DNA of 64,000 nt from an uncultured SAR86 cluster bacterium. GTDB taxonomy: Bacteria; Pseudomonadota; Gammaproteobacteria; Magnimaribacterales; D2472. Within the stretch, counting starts at the first letter, position 1. Each line of letters opens with the position of its first letter. Shown here one piece after another: positions 19,505 to 29,248 of the stretch. A program made the translations under genes and the position numbers. The stretch covers positions 320,957 through 384,956 of the forward strand of contig CACJJI010000001.1 in assembly GCA_902593675.1 (NCBI GenBank). Reading direction: 5' to 3'. A model generated the notes under the pieces. The model had not been told where the DNA came from and did not search any database. It saw only the letters and a list, made by a program, of their open reading frames with translations.

Positions 19505-20731
19505 TTAATTTAGATTGGTTTGCACGGTCATAACATCCATTCTTCTTGCATTATGATGATCATAATCATAGATAATCTCATTGCCCAAACTAAGATTTGG
19601 AAACCGTTTGAATAATTCTTTCAACATTACTTCTGTTTGAGATCTAACTAATGTGACACCTATACAATAATGAGGACCCTGCCCAAAAGAAATGCTCTTA
19701 TCATGATCTCTCCTGATATCAAATTTTCTTGGATTTTCATATATCTTTGGATCCATGCCTGCAGTGCTTGTAATAAGTTGAACCATTTGCCCTTTTTTAA
19801 TTTCATGACCATTGAGTTCTATATCTTCAGAAGCATATCTAGCTAAACCTGTCTTACCTGATGATTCATATCTCAGTGTTTCTGAGATGGCTCCTTGAAC
19901 GAGGCTTTCATCATTTTTTAACTCATCTAGCTGATCAGGATGCTGTAATAAAGTTTTTATCAAATAGCTATGAAGGTCAACAGCTGTATCTGAGCCTGCT
20001 CCCAAAACTGCTCCAACAAGAGCACACATCTCTAAATTTGATAGCTTTGAACCTTGATCCTCTGCCAGAATCAAAGTTGAAAGAAAATCATCGCCAGGAT
20101 TCTTTCTTCTTTCATCAATTAATTCATTGAGAAGGATTAGCCCCTCTGGAACTCCCTTGATTGCGTCCTTTCTTTCCTCTGGAGTTAGCATTGGGTTTAT
20201 CCCTCTTACCACCCCATATGCTAAAGAATCAAAAATAGGGAATTTATCTCTTGGGATTCCTACTAAACTTGCTATGGCTTGGGTTGGAATAATTTCAGCA
20301 ATTTCTGCAGCAAAATTAAAGGAATCTGGGGTCCCAATTTCGTTAAATCTTTCTTCAACCAAGATAGTAAATCTCTCTTTCATTTGCTGCATAATTCGTG
20401 GAGAAAATGCAGGTAATGCTAATTTTCTTAATCTCAAATGATTTTTTCGATCTAAGAAAAAAAGATTATTGTTCATTAGTTTTTCAAAAGGGTCCATATC
20501 TTTAATTGCTTTTTTCTCTGGAGCGAATTCCCACAAATTAAAATCTGTTGATAGTCTGGGATCCAATAAACATTTGATAATATTTTCATGTCCTGTAACT
20601 AACCATGCCTGCCATTGATCAAATCTAGAAATTGGAAATTCAGAGCTTAATTTTTCTAGAGTTGGGATAGGATCATGAATAAAATCCTTGGATGAAGGAT
20701 TAAAAAAATGATCAACAGTTTGAACGCTCAT
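19505..20731 (-). CDS. Cytochrome P450
   Basis: Heme ligand motif FGQGPHYCIG; I-helix GAGSDTAVD; ETLRYES (ExxR). Confidence 0.95.
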   Translation of the reverse strand: MSVQTVDHFFNPSSKDFIHDPIPTLEKLSSEFPISRFDQWQAWLVTGHENIIKCLLDPRLSTDFNLWEFAPEKKAIKDMDPFEKLMNNNLFFLDRKNHLRLRKLALPAFSPRIMQQMKERFTILVEERFNEIGTPDSFNFAAEIAEIIPTQAIASLVGIPRDKFPIFDSLAYGVVRGINPMLTPEERKDAIKGVPEGLILLNELIDERRKNPGDDFLSTLILAEDQGSKLSNLEMCALVGAVLGAGSDTAVDLHSYLIKTLLQHPDQLDELKNDESLVQGAISETLRYESSGKTGLARYASEDIELNGHEIKKGQMVQLITSTAGMDPKIYENPRKFDIRRDHDKSISFGQGPHYCIGVTLVRSQTEVMLKELFKRFPNLSLGNEIIYDYDHHNARRMDVMTVQTNLN

Positions 20732-20743
20732 AATTAAATTTTT

Positions 20744-21622
20744 TTAGAAAATGTTGGGGTTGGGTAGATCCCCTCTTGAGATAATAGAATCAACACGATC
20801 CTTAAATGCTTGTTCACTTTTTTCATTTACAGGATTAATCCAATACTTTCCTTCTAGAATTTGAGACAGGCAGAATGAAGCAACCTCTTCTGGCTCAGTT
20901 GTCTCCATTTCAATTCCCATTGAGCTCATCATTTCTAGCATATCTTCCACGGAGGAGATTGGATGTTCTGGAGCATTTGGGTCTCTTGCAAGTTCTTCAG
21001 GGCGGTTCCTTTCAGCTGAAAATAGCTTGGTTCTAACTGTGTGTGGGCCTGGAAAAAGAATTGAAACCTTAACATTTGCATCAGCCTGCTCAAGTTGAAG
21101 TTTCAATACCTCCGAAATACTAGAGACTGAAGCTTTGGATGATGTGTATATAGGTGTAGAAGGTAAATTAATAAATGCGCCATTACCTGAACACGTGTTA
21201 ATAACTCTGGACTCTTCCCCATGAGCTAACATCCTAGGGACAAACGCTTGAATGCCATGTAGTACCCCCATAACATTTACACCATAAGCCCATTCCCAAT
21301 CATTTGGTTTTGTCTCCCAAATTGGAAGCAACTCTGCAGGGGCAACTCCAGCATTGTTAAAAAGTAAATGTACTGGCCCATGTTCCGAATCACACCAGCC
21401 TGCAAGGTCTTTCATAGACTCGATGTTTGAAACATCTGCAACCTTAGAGCAAACATCAAGCGATTTATTTGCAAGTAAGGCTGTTGAGCTTTCAAGACTT
21501 TCTTTTTCCACATCAGTAAGAATTACCTTTGCGCCCTCTTTTGCTAAAGCTTCGCCAATTGCAAACCCAACACCAGATGCGCCTCCAGTAACGACAGCCA
21601 ATTTGCCATTAAAATCTTTCAT
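20744..21622 (-). CDS. SDR family oxidoreductase
   Basis: TGGASGVGFAIG, NNAG, YTSSK. Confidence 0.9.
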   Translation of the reverse strand: MKDFNGKLAVVTGGASGVGFAIGEALAKEGAKVILTDVEKESLESSTALLANKSLDVCSKVADVSNIESMKDLAGWCDSEHGPVHLLFNNAGVAPAELLPIWETKPNDWEWAYGVNVMGVLHGIQAFVPRMLAHGEESRVINTCSGNGAFINLPSTPIYTSSKASVSSISEVLKLQLEQADANVKVSILFPGPHTVRTKLFSAERNRPEELARDPNAPEHPISSVEDMLEMMSSMGIEMETTEPEEVASFCLSQILEGKYWINPVNEKSEQAFKDRVDSIISRGDLPNPNIF

Positions 21623-21631
21623 ATTTAATCC

Positions 21632-22399
21632 TTAGGCAGAGTCATACCTAGAATGCATAAAGGGTACATATGACATCGCATCTACCTCTTCCATGACTGA
21701 TGCATTGGAAGATGAGGTGCCTTCCTCCCAAACTAAAGAAACCATTTCTTTAACTGGTAAATCAACAACAGGATCAACCGGTGATTCTCTAAGTATAATC
21801 TCCCCATCAAGCTTTGTATGAACAGATTGAGTTCTGTGCATATTAATTTTTACAAGTAATGGATTTTGATCAACTGCTTTGTGCTGCTCGCACGAGGGGA
21901 ATACCTTAAAACAGTATACGTCGTCTGTAAAAGAAGATGTCTCTAGTGAATCGGTAGTTTTGCCTTTTAATTCTATATATGTAATGCCATGCCTGGTTAC
22001 CGTTGCAACACAATTATCACCATCTTTTGATGCTGTAACATCTGCTATTTTCTTTGGCTCCCCATATGTTTCTCTTCCTCCAACAACAACTCCTTCAGTT
22101 TCCATAGGCATAGTAATTTCATAAATACCCTCTTTTCCTTTATACATGCAGTTAACGCCAAAGGTTGCAGCTCCAAAATCCATTCCACCATTCAAATCAA
22201 CAAAAACCCTAGAAATTACTATTCTTACCATAGGATCAGCATGAGCCTCTAATGGCGCTGGAATTAATTGCTCTATAAGGCCGGGTTCAGTTTTGTACCA
22301 AGCTTTTATGGCATGCATATTTGCATCAAAAAATTCTAAGTTATTTTCTGCAGCCTCAATTAGCTGCTCAGGTGTTTTAACAAATCTAAGCTGTGTCAT
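21632..22399 (-). CDS. Acetoacetate decarboxylase family protein
   Basis: GGRETYGEPKKIADV resembles the catalytic-lysine region of ADC. Confidence 0.8.
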   Translation of the reverse strand: MTQLRFVKTPEQLIEAAENNLEFFDANMHAIKAWYKTEPGLIEQLIPAPLEAHADPMVRIVISRVFVDLNGGMDFGAATFGVNCMYKGKEGIYEITMPMETEGVVVGGRETYGEPKKIADVTASKDGDNCVATVTRHGITYIELKGKTTDSLETSSFTDDVYCFKVFPSCEQHKAVDQNPLLVKINMHRTQSVHTKLDGEIILRESPVDPVVDLPVKEMVSLVWEEGTSSSNASVMEEVDAMSYVPFMHSRYDSA

Positions 22400-22607
22400 A
22401 ATTTTTTCTCTCCCTGTATTTGCCTAATCATACATTTTCTAAATTATATTTAACAATAATATAACTCGTAATTTAACATGATGCATTTATGAAAAAATGT
22501 GTTGATTCAAATAATTAATAATGAAATCATGATAAATATGTATTTTCAAAAATAGCTTCAAACCAATATAATTTGATTTGAGCTGTTAACAAAGCAAGGA
22601 AGTAAAA

Positions 22608-23609
22608 ATGCCAAAACAAGAATTTCCATTTCCAATGCCAAACGGGTGGTTTTGCGTAACCAGAAGCCATGAGCTAAAAGCCGGAGAAGTGCAATCTTTA
22701 AAATTTTGTGAAAAAGAGGTAGTTGCTTTTAGAACTGAAAGTGGTGCTCCAACTGTACTAGATGCATTTTGCCCTCACTTGGGAGCTCATTTAGGTGAAG
22801 GAGGTTGTGTGCGTGGTGAAACCATAGAATGCCCTTTTCATGCATGGCGGTGGAATGCAGACGGAACGTGTGCTGAGATTCCATATGCTAAAAATTTTCC
22901 TCCAAAAGCCAAGGAAACAAGAATCTTTAATTATCCAGTCGTAGAGGTGAATGGATTTATTTGGGCTTGGCATCATCTTCACAAAGAAGAGCCAACTTGG
23001 GAAGTTCCTGTAATAGAGGGTTTTAATGGCGATGACGAGAAATGGGGAAAAGTATATCACTACGATTACAACATCAATACTGTCTTACAAGAAATAGCTG
23101 AGAATGATGTTGATCAAGCTCACTTCCCAAAAGTTCATGGATCTCCCAGTCTGCCAGAAACTGAAGCAATTACGGAAGGAATATACAAAAAGACAATTGC
23201 TGAAACATTAATGGATCCGAGTAATGATAGTGTTTCTGAAGAGTTTAAAGTAAAAGATCATGGGATGTTTACCACTACTTTCACAAGAGAGTCTTGGGGC
23301 CTAGGAACAGTTGGATTGCGAATGGTTAATTTGCCACCAAGCGGAGGAGAATTCATCATGGTTAACGCCTCGTGTCCAGTTGATAATTCCAATTCTATCT
23401 TACGCTGGTCAATGAGAGTCTCTAAAGATATTGAAGATGAGCTTGGAATGGCGATCATTGATGGCATAGCGAATGGTGTCTTAGATGACATGCCAATTTG
23501 GGACAACAAAAGTTATGTTGCTGATCCAATTCTATGTGATGGCGATGGACCAATTAATAAATTTCGTAAATGGGTTAGTCAATTTTACTCTGAACCTATA
23601 CAAAACTGA
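22608..23609 (+). CDS. Rieske oxygenase, second KshA-like paralog
   Basis: CPHLGAHL...CPFHAWRW; ENDVDQAHFPKVHG; C-terminal CDGDGPINKFRKWVSQFY. Confidence 0.87.
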   Translation: MPKQEFPFPMPNGWFCVTRSHELKAGEVQSLKFCEKEVVAFRTESGAPTVLDAFCPHLGAHLGEGGCVRGETIECPFHAWRWNADGTCAEIPYAKNFPPKAKETRIFNYPVVEVNGFIWAWHHLHKEEPTWEVPVIEGFNGDDEKWGKVYHYDYNINTVLQEIAENDVDQAHFPKVHGSPSLPETEAITEGIYKKTIAETLMDPSNDSVSEEFKVKDHGMFTTTFTRESWGLGTVGLRMVNLPPSGGEFIMVNASCPVDNSNSILRWSMRVSKDIEDELGMAIIDGIANGVLDDMPIWDNKSYVADPILCDGDGPINKFRKWVSQFYSEPIQN

Positions 23610-23612
23610 TCA

Positions 23613-24194
23613 TTGGCTAAAGTACATTTTTTTTACTCAACAATGAATGCAGGCAAATCGACTGCATTACTTCAATCAAACTACAACTATCATGAGCGAG
23701 GCATGGAAACCTTGCTGTTTCTTCCAAAAATTGATGCTGATAGCAATGATGGAAAGATACACTCAAGAATTGGATTGAAAAAAGATGCACATTCAGTAGA
23801 TGTAGATTTCAATTTCTTTCATTTTGTTTCTCAAGAACAAATAAAAAAAACCATTAGCTGTATTTTAATTGATGAAGTTCAATTTCTTACAAAAGAACAG
23901 GTTAGGCAAGTTTGCAAAATTAGTGATGAGTTAAATATTCCTGCGATGTGCTATGGGATTCGTACTGATTTTCAGGGCAAGCTTTTTGAAGGAAGTTCAG
24001 AATTGCTAGCTCTGGCAGATAACTTAATTGAATTAAAAACAGTATGTGATTGTGGTAGGAAAGCTATTATGGTTGTTCGGCTTGATGAAAAAGGAAAAGT
24101 TGTAACTAGCGGCGATCAGATTAAGATTGGAGGCAATGATACTTATAAGGTTTATTGTAGAAAACATTTCAGAGAGTTAACTAGGCTAATTTAA
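23613..24194 (+). CDS. tdk: Thymidine kinase (TTG start)
   Basis: FFYSTMNAGKST P-loop, CILIDEVQFL, CDCGRKA and CRKH zinc ligands. Confidence 0.92.
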   Translation: MAKVHFFYSTMNAGKSTALLQSNYNYHERGMETLLFLPKIDADSNDGKIHSRIGLKKDAHSVDVDFNFFHFVSQEQIKKTISCILIDEVQFLTKEQVRQVCKISDELNIPAMCYGIRTDFQGKLFEGSSELLALADNLIELKTVCDCGRKAIMVVRLDEKGKVVTSGDQIKIGGNDTYKVYCRKHFRELTRLI

Positions 24195-24736
24195 TAACGA
24201 ATACCTCTTTTAAATAACTTTAAACGTTCATAAGATGGATCTTTTTTATTTGGGCTCCCAATATCGGCCCCCTGGATCATCGAATGAGTCAAATTTACTT
24301 TTGATGGATCATTTACATAGACCCAATCAGCATCAACTGCCCTGCTAGAAAATTTCCATACAGAATTTCTTTTTTCATATTCATCGAAATATCTACCGCC
24401 AATTAAGACATCATAATTTCCTTCTTCAGTTAAAACTTGATGGAAAGCAATAATGTAGGTTTCACCTTCAGCCTTATCACCATTTAGTTTAATATTGTGA
24501 GTGGTCACATTGTGATGCAAAATGCCCATTGATTTTTGTATCTCAGGAAGAAGATCAATAAATTCCATAGCCTTGCCTTTAAAAAAAGATCCATGATCAT
24601 CATAAGCATCCTCATGGTAAAGTGAACGCATTAAATCATTGTCATGACGGTCAGCTGCTCTGCAGTATGTGCCAACTAATTCTCGGATTGATTCCTTATC
24701 AAGGATTTCTTGAATTTTACTATCTATATCACTCAT
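24191..24736 (-). CDS. SnoaL-like/NTF2-fold protein
   Basis: ESIRELVGTYCRAADRHDNDLMRSLYHEDAYDDHG. Confidence 0.85.
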   Translation of the reverse strand: MSDIDSKIQEILDKESIRELVGTYCRAADRHDNDLMRSLYHEDAYDDHGSFFKGKAMEFIDLLPEIQKSMGILHHNVTTHNIKLNGDKAEGETYIIAFHQVLTEEGNYDVLIGGRYFDEYEKRNSVWKFSSRAVDADWVYVNDPSKVNLTHSMIQGADIGSPNKKDPSYERLKLFKRGIRY

Positions 24737-24804
24737 ACTAATTACCTTTAATTAAATCTTTAATTTAATATAAATGAAAACTTTTTTATATGAAAATTGA
24801 CTGA

Positions 24805-26937
24805 ATGAATAGGCAAATTAAACATCCGCTTCTTGCTTCGCCTGCTTCGATTGGAAGCTTGGAATTAAAAAATAGAATGATTATGGCTGCAATGGGTTCA
24901 AATTTTGCTTCAGAAGATGGTTGCACGACTGAGAAATTAATCGCTTATTATGAAGAGAGGGCCCGAGGAGGAATCGGGTTAATTATTTTAGAAACCTCAG
25001 CAATCACTTGGCCCGCAGGAGCGTCCATGCCAAATATGATAGGTTTTTCTAAAGATGAATTTATCCCTAGTCTTCAATCCTTGACCCAGCGCATCCATCA
25101 ACATGGCTCAAAAATAGCTGCTCAACTTAATCATAGTGGAAAAATAGCTCAAGAGGATGTTATTGCCGGAAGACCTATTCCAGTTCCCTCAATACCAAAA
25201 TCTGAGCCAAGTGACATGTTTGGCTTGCTAACTCAAGATGAAATTATGAATTTTATTAAAGCTGGTGGGCCTGATGGAAAAGGCCCTCGTTATCATGAGC
25301 TATCAGTGGATGAAATCCATAAAGAAGTTCAGCACTTTGTGGATGCTGCAAAACGAGCTAAAGCCTCAAATTTTGATGCAGTAGAAATTCATGCTGGTCA
25401 TGGCTATCTTATTTCGAGCTTCCTTTCTCCAGCAATTAATAAAAGAACAGATGAATACGGAGGAACTGTTGAAAATAGAGCAAGGCTACTTGTAGAAATT
25501 ATTTCTCAAATAAAAAAACAAGTAGAAGACTTTCCTATACTAGTTAGACTTGACGCTAACGAATACCGTATAGAAAACGGAATAACTCCTGCTGACTTTT
25601 TAATTACTGCTTCGATGGCACAAAATGCAGGTGCTGATGCAATTGATGTAAGCGCATACGGAAATACAAGTAAGGGGATAGCATTTACCGAAGCACCACT
25701 TGTTCATGAACCAGGCGGATTTTTAAATTTTGTAAAAATGGCTAAAAGAGAGCTAACTATACCCATCATTGCAGTTGGCAGAATTGAACTTGATGTTGCA
25801 GAAAAAGGATTAAAAGATAATGAATTTGATTTTTTAGCCATGGGAAGGAAAGTATTGGCTGATCCTGGCCTACCAAACAAAATTATTTCAGGTCAGGAAT
25901 ATCTTATTAGACCCTGCATCTATTGTTATGTCTGTGTTAGTCAAATTTTTATCAATAAACCAATGAAGTGTGCAGTAAACTCTCAACTTGGTAATGAGCA
26001 TCGTAATGAAAATATCATTCATTCAACAGCCAATCAAAAGAAAATATTAGTAGTTGGTTCTGGTCCAAGTGGCATGGAATCAGCAAGACTTCTAGCAATG
26101 CGAGGTCATCATGTTGAGGTATGGGAAAAAGATAAAGACATTGGAGGTACTATTAGGGTTGCAGCATTAGCATACGAACCAAATGGTCGTCTAATAAGTT
26201 ACCTAAAGAATTCTCTAGATGAGCTAGGAGTTAAAATAAAACTAAAGAAAATAGCAACGGCTGGGTCAATTAAAGCCTTTAATCCTGACCATGTAATAGT
26301 TGCAATCGGCGCTAAAAGAAATGCCCCATCAATAAAGGGAAAGAATAATAAGAATGTTTTTGATGGAGAGCAGCTTAGAGGATTATTATTTGGTGCAGAT
26401 GCAAATGCCATTAATAAACTTTCAATATTTCAACAATTAATTTTAAAAATTGGAAAAGCATCTCAGTTATTAAGAAATATCTCTGCGCTAAGGTTTCTTA
26501 GTAAAATCTGGATGCCTCTATCAAAAAATATTATTGTCATAGGAGGAGATTTGGTTGGTTTGGAATTAGCTGAATTTCTTGTAGAGAGAGGCAGGACTGT
26601 GAAGGTGCTCGAGCCAAGCAGCTCACTTGGTCCCAACTTAAGCATTGTTAGAAGATCTAGAGTTGTGCATATGTTAAAAGAACATGGTGTAGAACTTTTA
26701 ACTAATGTAATGATCAAGGAAATTTGCGATCAAGAGGTAATTTTTAACCATGAAGAAACTGAAAAAACGCTGCAGGCCGATCAAGTAATTATCGCCCTAG
26801 GAACCAATGCTAATTTAGAGCTTTCCGATGAACTCAAGAGACTGAATGTACCACTTACCTCAATTGGAGACTGTACATCTGTGGGTTATATTCATGGAGC
26901 CATAGCTGACGCAAGGGAAGCTGTAATCAATCTTTAA
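24805..26937 (+). CDS. NADH:flavin oxidoreductase / 2,4-dienoyl-CoA reductase-like (OYE barrel plus FeS plus FAD domain)
   Basis: HAGHGYLISSFLSPAINKRTDEYGG; Cys cluster CIYCYVC...C; VVGSGPSGMESARLLA. Confidence 0.92.
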   Translation: MNRQIKHPLLASPASIGSLELKNRMIMAAMGSNFASEDGCTTEKLIAYYEERARGGIGLIILETSAITWPAGASMPNMIGFSKDEFIPSLQSLTQRIHQHGSKIAAQLNHSGKIAQEDVIAGRPIPVPSIPKSEPSDMFGLLTQDEIMNFIKAGGPDGKGPRYHELSVDEIHKEVQHFVDAAKRAKASNFDAVEIHAGHGYLISSFLSPAINKRTDEYGGTVENRARLLVEIISQIKKQVEDFPILVRLDANEYRIENGITPADFLITASMAQNAGADAIDVSAYGNTSKGIAFTEAPLVHEPGGFLNFVKMAKRELTIPIIAVGRIELDVAEKGLKDNEFDFLAMGRKVLADPGLPNKIISGQEYLIRPCIYCYVCVSQIFINKPMKCAVNSQLGNEHRNENIIHSTANQKKILVVGSGPSGMESARLLAMRGHHVEVWEKDKDIGGTIRVAALAYEPNGRLISYLKNSLDELGVKIKLKKIATAGSIKAFNPDHVIVAIGAKRNAPSIKGKNNKNVFDGEQLRGLLFGADANAINKLSIFQQLILKIGKASQLLRNISALRFLSKIWMPLSKNIIVIGGDLVGLELAEFLVERGRTVKVLEPSSSLGPNLSIVRRSRVVHMLKEHGVELLTNVMIKEICDQEVIFNHEETEKTLQADQVIIALGTNANLELSDELKRLNVPLTSIGDCTSVGYIHGAIADAREAVINL

Positions 26938-28019
26938 GCATGGTCTCCTAAAGCTTCTTTGATTGCTGAATGGATTATTTGTCCATTCTGAATATTAAGG
27001 CCGTTCATAAGGTGCTTGTTTTCATTTAACGCTTGATTAATGCCCTTGTTGGCAAGCTCTTTTATAAATGGCAGAGTGGCTCTATTTAATGCGCTGGTTG
27101 CTGATAAAGGAACCGCTCCAGGCATATTGGTTACACAATAATGTAAAACGCCATTTTCTATGAATGTTGGTTCATCATGGTTGGTAGGTCTGCTTGATTC
27201 AAAACATCCCCCCTGATCGATTGATATATCAACTAACACGCTACCCTCTGTCATACTTCCAAGCATCTCTTTAGATACAACTTTAGGCGCCTCTTTACCT
27301 ACCACATATACTGATCCAATAACTATATCTGATTTAGATATTGCATCTTTTATTGCATCAGGAGTAGAAATAATATATTCAATCCCCTCATCACCAAACT
27401 CTGACTTGAGTTCTTCTAATTTTGAGTGATTGAGATCAATTGCCTTAACATAAGCATGATTAGCTTTTGCTTTTGCTATTGCCTCTTTACCCGCAACACC
27501 CGCCCCAATAACAGTGACTGTTCTAGGATCAAGATTGCTTAATAAAGTGCCTCGACCATTGTTAGGTTTAAGTAGATGATATGAACCAACAACAACTCCA
27601 AGCTGACCTGCTATAGCACTCATTGGAGCAAGCAAAGGCAAAGAGCCATCATCGGAAGTAACAGTCTCATAAGCAATACCAGTCACCCCAGTTTCCAATA
27701 GTTTTTTTGCCTGCACAGGATCACCCGCTAAATGAAGATAAGTGAACAATGAAAGATCATCTCGAAGGAACTGAAATTCAGTTTCAACTGGTTCTTTAAC
27801 TTTAATAATTAAATCAGATAATTGATATACTTCTGCAGCTGAGTCAAAAATTTGCGCTCCAGCTATTTCATATAACTCATTAGTAAAACCAATTTCATAA
27901 CCTGCATTAGATTGGACAAATAATTCATGACCAAGATCAGTAAGAATTTTGACTGATTCTGGAGTCAGACCAACTCTGTGTTCGTTATTTTTAACTTCGG
28001 AGGGAACACCAATTTTCAT
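26934..28019 (-). CDS. ald: Alanine dehydrogenase
   Basis: MKIGVPSEVKNNEHRVGLTP; VTVIGAGVAGKEA; SIDQGGCFESSRPT. Confidence 0.95.
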   Translation of the reverse strand: MKIGVPSEVKNNEHRVGLTPESVKILTDLGHELFVQSNAGYEIGFTNELYEIAGAQIFDSAAEVYQLSDLIIKVKEPVETEFQFLRDDLSLFTYLHLAGDPVQAKKLLETGVTGIAYETVTSDDGSLPLLAPMSAIAGQLGVVVGSYHLLKPNNGRGTLLSNLDPRTVTVIGAGVAGKEAIAKAKANHAYVKAIDLNHSKLEELKSEFGDEGIEYIISTPDAIKDAISKSDIVIGSVYVVGKEAPKVVSKEMLGSMTEGSVLVDISIDQGGCFESSRPTNHDEPTFIENGVLHYCVTNMPGAVPLSATSALNRATLPFIKELANKGINQALNENKHLMNGLNIQNGQIIHSAIKEALGDHA

Positions 28020-28077
28020 GAAGCTAATCTAACATAAAATTTTATCAACCTGATTAATTAAAAACATTGTCCTCGCT

Positions 28078-29067
28078 ATGCTCAGTTCTATTGGCAGTAA
28101 TATTAAGCAATATGGTATCCTTTTTTTAGAACAGATTCCTTTTTTGGCTTACTTATTTATCATGATAGAAACAAAAACATTTTCACCAAATGGCTTTAAT
28201 AGCTTTGCTATACAAGCTTATCGTTTAGTGTTTGGTCGTATTTTACCACAGTCATTGTTTCGCGATAAAATACCTGCTGAAGTAGATCGCAAGGCAGTAA
28301 AGGGAAAGTTTGATTTAGAAATTGTTAGTCACTGTTGGGGTTATGCCAACATGTTAACCTATCAATTAAGTTCGTTTGTAAACTATCCACCAACAAAACT
28401 AAGTTTAACTGTGACCGTTTTTTATGCTGAAGAAGATAACAAAACAAAGGCTACATTGGACTTCTTTAGTCAAATAACCATGCCAAATATCACTTGGAAT
28501 TTCCACCCACTTTCCAAAGGAAAGCTCTTTAGACGTGGCATAGGTCGAAATATGGCTGCGCGGTCAACAGAAGCTGACTGGATATGGTTTACAGATTGCG
28601 ACATTATCTTTTATGAAAACTGCTTAGACTCACTAGCCGATAGTTTACAAGGCGAGAAAGGTTCATTGTTTTTTCCTAAAGAAGAAAAAATCACTAAGAT
28701 GTTAAAAGATGATGACCCATTATTGTTAAATGATGCCCAACCACAAGTTATCGATATAGAAACAGAAAATTTCAGTTTATACGAGCGTGATAAATCCCGT
28801 GATAAAGCACGCGGCGCATTTCAAATTGTTCATGGTGACGTTGCTCGTGCTATCGGTTATTGTGAAAAACTGTCAATATTTCAAACTGAATCTGACCGTT
28901 GGCGTAAAACCTATGAAGACACCGCCTTTCGCTGGCTACTTGGCACTGATGGTGAGCCTAAGCATATTGACGGTGTTTTTCACATTCGTCATGTTACAAA
29001 AGGACGTTATACTGAAAATTCTCAATTGTCTAAAGTGCGTAGTAATATCCGTTTAAGCCAAAAATAG
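28078..29067 (+). CDS. GT-A-fold glycosyltransferase, foreign codon usage; start uncertain (MIETKTFSPNG at about 28162 possible)
   Basis: IVSHCWGYANMLTYQLSSF, WIWFTDCDIIFYENCL (DxD-like); Arg codons mostly CGT/CGC. Confidence 0.75.
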   Translation: MLSSIGSNIKQYGILFLEQIPFLAYLFIMIETKTFSPNGFNSFAIQAYRLVFGRILPQSLFRDKIPAEVDRKAVKGKFDLEIVSHCWGYANMLTYQLSSFVNYPPTKLSLTVTVFYAEEDNKTKATLDFFSQITMPNITWNFHPLSKGKLFRRGIGRNMAARSTEADWIWFTDCDIIFYENCLDSLADSLQGEKGSLFFPKEEKITKMLKDDDPLLLNDAQPQVIDIETENFSLYERDKSRDKARGAFQIVHGDVARAIGYCEKLSIFQTESDRWRKTYEDTAFRWLLGTDGEPKHIDGVFHIRHVTKGRYTENSQLSKVRSNIRLSQK

Positions 29068-29070
29068 ATG

Positions 29071-29091
29071 CCCTTGAAGATAAATCAAGGG
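29071..29091 (+). terminator. Hairpin after the glycosyltransferase
   Basis: CCCTTGA-AGATAAA-TCAAGGG followed by an AT-rich stretch. Confidence 0.5.
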
Positions 29092-29248
29092 ATATTTATT
29101 TTACTAAAAGTCTTACCTAACTTGAATATTAAAATGATATGAAACTAGACTAGGAAGCATGCTGAAAAGATTAAAAATAAAAATATTTTATTTCAGTTCG
29201 ATTGCTTCGAGTCGAATTTTGATTTTTAATGATTATTCTTAGTATTAT

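Noticed and set aside
22400-22607. Possible regulator palindrome (ATCATGAT) in the ADC/Rieske divergent spacer
   Set aside because: Only 8 bp in an AT-rich spacer; too short to claim an operator.
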